From assembly GCA_036501345.1 (NCBI GenBank), contig DASYAN010000051.1:1-22152 (forward strand): 22,152 nt of DNA, read 5' to 3'. The notes below the pieces were generated by a model, which ran no database searches, had not been told where the DNA came from, and saw nothing but the letters and a program-made list of their open reading frames with translations. The DNA comes from DASYAN01 sp036501345. Its GTDB lineage: Bacteria; Chloroflexota; Ktedonobacteria; Ktedonobacterales; Ktedonobacteraceae. This document shows, one piece after another, positions 19,108 to 22,152 of this stretch. The stretch's first letter is position 1, and every line of letters begins with the position of its first letter. Position numbers and translations under genes: made by a program.

Positions 19108-21747
19108 CTAGAATTTACTGCTTTTTTCCTTGTCCGAGGGAGACCTTCTCGTACGCTGTCTTGCCTGCTTGGGCTGACGTTTAGATGTGTTGCTCTGTTT
19201 AGCAAAGGCGACGAGCAGTGTGTCTAGATAAGGAGTTGGCCCGTCTTTGCATTGCTCTTTCTGTAATCTGTCGAGTAGAGCAGTCATCGGAGGCCCTTCG
19301 TCTATAAAGCGGCGGATGTAACCCTCCGGTTCGGCTCGCTGTACTGCCTGAGAAAGAGCGTCCAAGGCCTGTATCTCCTGTTGGCACATCTGGTAAGCCA
19401 GGGCTTGCAGAAGCCGGATCTCAATGACATGGTCCCAACGCTGGCCTATGGTTGCTCTCTCGAGCACGGGCTCCAATCGTTGTAGAGCGGGAACTGGCTG
19501 GGCTGTGGCTAAGAGGACACGGACACAGCCCACTTCTTCCCGTTCATTTGCAAAAGGCGTGCTATGCCGTTCTTTCAAATCCACCTGTTTGACCCAGTGC
19601 ACAGCACGGTCCATCTCCCCACATGCCAGCCAGAGCCTGACCTGATCGATCGTGGTGAACAGGGAACGTATATGCAGATAGATATGCTGGTTCATGTGCG
19701 TGCCGATCTGTTCAAACTGCTGGAGGGCAGAGTGTGCTGCATCCAGTTCTCCACGTGATAGGCAGATGCGTACCTGCACTGCATATGCATACAATGCAAA
19801 ATTGAGTGATGCGTGCGAGACAGCCTGTTCGCACAGCGAGATGGCCTCTTCTGCCAGAGCATGCGCGACATCGAGTTCGTTCCACTCGCGTAAAATGTCT
19901 GCTCGTAAGACAGCAGGCCAGCCTACCTCAGGCAATATTGGGCTTCCTGGCTGCGTCCCCTGCAGCATAGCTTGCTGGGTCAATTGGTGGGCTTCATGCA
20001 ATCGTCCAGCTCCTATCATGTATCGAGCAGTGGTCCCCATGATGCCGATAGCCTGAGCGGGCAGGTCTGCCGCTTGAGCAAGGATGCTACCCCGCAACCC
20101 GCTTTCGACAGCGGCTATCGCATTGTTGGCAGAAGAAGCATAGTAGGCGATGAGCTGGGCTAAGGAAACTTGGATACGAATAGAGGCATTTTCTGCAGAA
20201 AGCAGGGCAAGAGCCTGCTCACAGAGCGTGAGTGCTCCTGACCCATTCTCCTGATAGCTTTGCAGCACGGCACGCATGGTAATCACCTCGCCGAGCAAAT
20301 CCTGTTGTTCCTGCTGCGTTTTGAGGGTGACGTTACTAGATGGGGCATCTGCATGCGGATGCTGGGTGAGTGAAGCCCTCAGCGTGGCTTCGGCTGCATC
20401 GAGCCAGATTTGTAGCATGGGATACTGAGCAGCCGTCCACAACATCTGGGTACAGGTAAGGCAAAGATAAGGCCGGGAACGCATGATGTCTGCTGGCAAT
20501 TGCTTGAGCCACTGCTGGAGGCGGACGAGCGCATGTTTATTTGCTCCCCAGGTGAATGACATCAATGGAAGATGCTCACGCTCGATCAGATCCGCTGCCC
20601 ATGACCACTGGTGGGCACTGAAAGCATGTAGGATAGCTTCAGTAGTCTGGTGATGCTCGGCATACCAGCGGCTGGCGCGATAGTGCAAGATGGGTACCAG
20701 ATCAGCATGAGTGCGCTCCAGTCGGTTGCGCAAAGCTTGGGCAAACAACGCATGATAACGATAGCACTGGCGCTTGAGATCTAGAGAGACGACAAAGAGA
20801 TTGGCCTGCTCGAGCCGTTTGAGCATTTGTTGGCTGTCAGTTTGCTCCATGACGGCATCACAGAGTGGGGCGGTGAGTCGTTCAAGGATGCAGGTAGAGA
20901 GCAGAAAGGTTTGCACCTCTATCGGCTGTCGCTGCAGCACCTCCTCGGTCAAAAAATCCAGGATGTAGCGTTGATCCCCACTGGCCTCTTCCAGCAGGCT
21001 GGTAGGATCATCACGCTCTTGTAAGGAAAGAGCGAGTAATTGCAAGCCGACCAGCCAGCCCTCTGTGCGGGCTGTCATGTTCTGGATCATCTCATCAGAA
21101 AACTGAATGCCCTTCACTTTATTGAAGAAAGTACTGGTCTCCTTAGTCGTGCAACGCAGCTGGTCAGTACGCACTTCCAGCATCTGTCCTCGTGCTCGCA
21201 ATTGTGAGAGTGGTAAGGGAGGATCAGTGCGACTGGCCAGGATAATATGCATTTGGGAAGGAAGATGCTCTACTAGATACAAGAGGGTAGTATGTATTTG
21301 TGGCTCCGTGATGACATGATAATCATCTAATATTAGCAGAAAGCAATCAGTACTGTCTGCTAGAAGATTGATGAACAATGTTAACATATTCATCAACGGC
21401 GGAACTTGCGGTGACTGCACATATCTCAGTAGTGGAGTAAAAATTTCCGGCTTTTGCTGATCCAAGGAGGAGAGGATGTAGGTCCAGAACTGCTGAGGTT
21501 CATTGTCTTCCTCGTCCAGAGACACCCAGGCTACTGATGCGGTGTTTGCAGGCAGCGATCGTGCCCAGGCTGAGAGTAGCATAGTCTTGCCAAAGCCTGC
21601 AGGAGCAGAAACCAGCGTGAGGGAATATTTCAGACTCTTCTGGAGCAAGGTAGTCAAGCGAGGGCGAGAGATTAAAGGATGTGGGGAAACAGGTATAAAG
21701 AATTTGGTCGCCAACAGTTGGCTATATATAAATATCGGCACATTCAT
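19108..21747 (-). CDS. MalT-like STAND ATPase regulator lacking a LuxR-type HTH
   Basis: 879 residues; GGAGAGG ends 5 bases before the ATG. The N-terminus 'LLATKFFIPVSPHPLISRPRL' is typical of ATP-dependent LuxR/MalT regulators. Walker A is 'SAPAGFGKT' (47-55), Walker B 'FLLILDDYH' (136-144), sensor 'ILASRTDPPLPLSQLRARG' (169-187), then winged-helix/arm motifs 'TEGWLVGLQLLALSL' (228-242) and 'YHALFAQALRNRL'. Residues 400-830 are TPR-like helical repeats, the usual effector-binding superhelix. Where family members continue from 'RFIDEGPPMTALL' into a LuxR helix-turn-helix, this one ends in 50-odd residues with a basic tail (KRQPKQARQRTRRSPSDKEK). I looked in the frames downstream and saw no HTH, so this is not a simple frameshift near the stop. 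It may act as a signalling ATPase without direct DNA binding, or bind nucleic acid through the basic tail. Confidence 0.85.
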   Translation of the reverse strand: MNVPIFIYSQLLATKFFIPVSPHPLISRPRLTTLLQKSLKYSLTLVSAPAGFGKTMLLSAWARSLPANTASVAWVSLDEEDNEPQQFWTYILSSLDQQKPEIFTPLLRYVQSPQVPPLMNMLTLFINLLADSTDCFLLILDDYHVITEPQIHTTLLYLVEHLPSQMHIILASRTDPPLPLSQLRARGQMLEVRTDQLRCTTKETSTFFNKVKGIQFSDEMIQNMTARTEGWLVGLQLLALSLQERDDPTSLLEEASGDQRYILDFLTEEVLQRQPIEVQTFLLSTCILERLTAPLCDAVMEQTDSQQMLKRLEQANLFVVSLDLKRQCYRYHALFAQALRNRLERTHADLVPILHYRASRWYAEHHQTTEAILHAFSAHQWSWAADLIEREHLPLMSFTWGANKHALVRLQQWLKQLPADIMRSRPYLCLTCTQMLWTAAQYPMLQIWLDAAEATLRASLTQHPHADAPSSNVTLKTQQEQQDLLGEVITMRAVLQSYQENGSGALTLCEQALALLSAENASIRIQVSLAQLIAYYASSANNAIAAVESGLRGSILAQAADLPAQAIGIMGTTARYMIGAGRLHEAHQLTQQAMLQGTQPGSPILPEVGWPAVLRADILREWNELDVAHALAEEAISLCEQAVSHASLNFALYAYAVQVRICLSRGELDAAHSALQQFEQIGTHMNQHIYLHIRSLFTTIDQVRLWLACGEMDRAVHWVKQVDLKERHSTPFANEREEVGCVRVLLATAQPVPALQRLEPVLERATIGQRWDHVIEIRLLQALAYQMCQQEIQALDALSQAVQRAEPEGYIRRFIDEGPPMTALLDRLQKEQCKDGPTPYLDTLLVAFAKQSNTSKRQPKQARQRTRRSPSDKEKSSKF

Positions 21748-22078
21748 TGTGGCCTCTCCTACCTACCTGGAAGCGGTCCTGTTCTCTTCCTAAATAGCGA
21801 CTAGTTCATCCTCTGTGAAGAACTAGTTCTTTGTTATTCTACCATAGCGTCGTAGCCTTTGTGAAGAAAGAGTTTAGAGCTCTTCACTCAGCAGATCAAG
21901 CTCTTGGGCCTGCCTTTCCTTCCTGCAAGGATTTCTATTTTTCTATCAAGTCATCGATATGCCTCTATTAATAATTAGCTCTTCGTTATTCTAACATAGT
22001 CAGCAACTTGCGTTAAAGATGATGAATGGTGCTATTTTTGAACTCGGCATAGACTTGTATGATATACTTATCCCCACA
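21748..22078. promoter_or_regulatory. Divergent intergenic region with repeated elements
   Basis: An 8-bp perfect inverted repeat ACTAGTTC/GAACTAGT (21800-21807, 21820-21827) lies about 55 bp before the MalT-like start. A 24-bp element at 21824-21847 recurs in the same orientation at 21976-21999 with three mismatches; read on the - strand both contain TAGAATAAC, a possible -10-like box. A TTGAAC at 22038-22043 precedes GATATACT near the possible + strand gene at the right edge. Confidence 0.45.
21824..21999. repeat. 24-bp direct repeat pair, 152 bp apart
   Basis: 21824-21847 and 21976-21999 match at 21 of 24 positions (core GTTATTCTA). Both lie upstream of the MalT-like gene. They could be duplicate promoters or regulator sites, or flank a small inserted segment. 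Confidence 0.5.
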
Positions 22079-22152
22079 ATGGAACAAAACGTACTGGATA
22101 TCCAATTACCAATCTCAATTGCCGATCGGCAGCTTGGAGCAGCGATTGAAAG
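22079..22152 (+). CDS. Possible 5' end of a gene running off the window
   Basis: An ATG at 22079 opens a frame (MEQNVLDIQLPIS then IADRQLGAAIE) that continues to the window edge. There is no Shine-Dalgarno sequence (TATCCCCACA precedes the ATG), but a promoter-like TTGAAC and GATATACT lie 41 to 10 bases upstream, so a leaderless transcript is possible. Only 24 residues are visible and the family cannot be identified. Confidence 0.35.
   Translation, partial: MEQNVLDIQLPISIADRQLGAAIE

Noticed and set aside
1..22152. tRNA, rRNA or well-known riboswitch
   Set aside because: I saw no conserved tRNA arm pattern, rRNA segment or riboswitch core on either strand; this is a visual check only.

Overview
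The window looks like a piece of a large, repeat-rich genome of the Chloroflexota class Ktedonobacteria. This is inferred from protein architecture, not from a marker gene: a degenerate Ser/Thr-kinase-like domain joined through one membrane segment to a carbohydrate-binding module, a membrane-anchored phosphodiester glycosidase, an ectodomain resembling the 'baseplate J-like' proteins common in that class, and a MalT-type STAND regulator. No rRNA, tRNA, CRISPR array or intact insertion sequence was seen.

Layout. (1) 1-3.5 kb: the C-terminal end of a DUF1611/DgcN-like protein and a dipeptide-epimerase/DgcA-like enolase-superfamily enzyme lie on the + strand. This pair is often adjacent and has been linked to D-glutamate catabolism. 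Here a membrane-bound phosphodiester glycosidase gene on the - strand separates them. (2) 3.5-6.3 kb: a 908-residue protein on the - strand joins an NAD-sugar epimerase-like domain to a repetitive linker, a membrane segment and a baseplate-J-like ectodomain. (3) 6.7-8.6 kb: a pseudokinase-TM-CBM protein. (4) 8.8-9.9 kb: a PLP-dependent cysteine synthase/desulfhydrase-family enzyme. (5) 9.9-10.9 kb: about 1 kb of non-coding or decayed DNA with a minisatellite and several dyads, including a 40-bp one just upstream of the next gene. (6) 10.9-17.4 kb: an AT-rich block with an unrecognised 1588-residue coiled-coil-rich protein, an unrecognised 128-residue helical protein and an M20 metallopeptidase. 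The last two are spaced like an operon. (7) 17.7-18.9 kb: a short, soluble second copy of the epimerase domain, about 85% identical to the first by hand count and sharing its upstream DNA. (8) 19.1-21.7 kb: a MalT-like ATPase regulator without the usual C-terminal LuxR helix-turn-helix. (9) A possible gene start runs off the right edge.

Recurring theme: three proteins (glycosidase, long epimerase, pseudokinase) share one plan: a cytoplasmic part, a low-complexity Pro/Thr/Ala or repeat linker, a single membrane span and an extracytoplasmic surface- or sugar-related domain. Several catalytic signatures are altered: both epimerase copies have His in place of the SDR catalytic Tyr, and the kinase domain has lost its key residues. 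The best candidate for something undescribed is the 10.7-17.4 kb block (large dyad, giant coiled-coil protein, small helical protein, M20 peptidase). Next is the duplicated, catalytically altered epimerase pair. Functions of the giant and small proteins are unknown to me.
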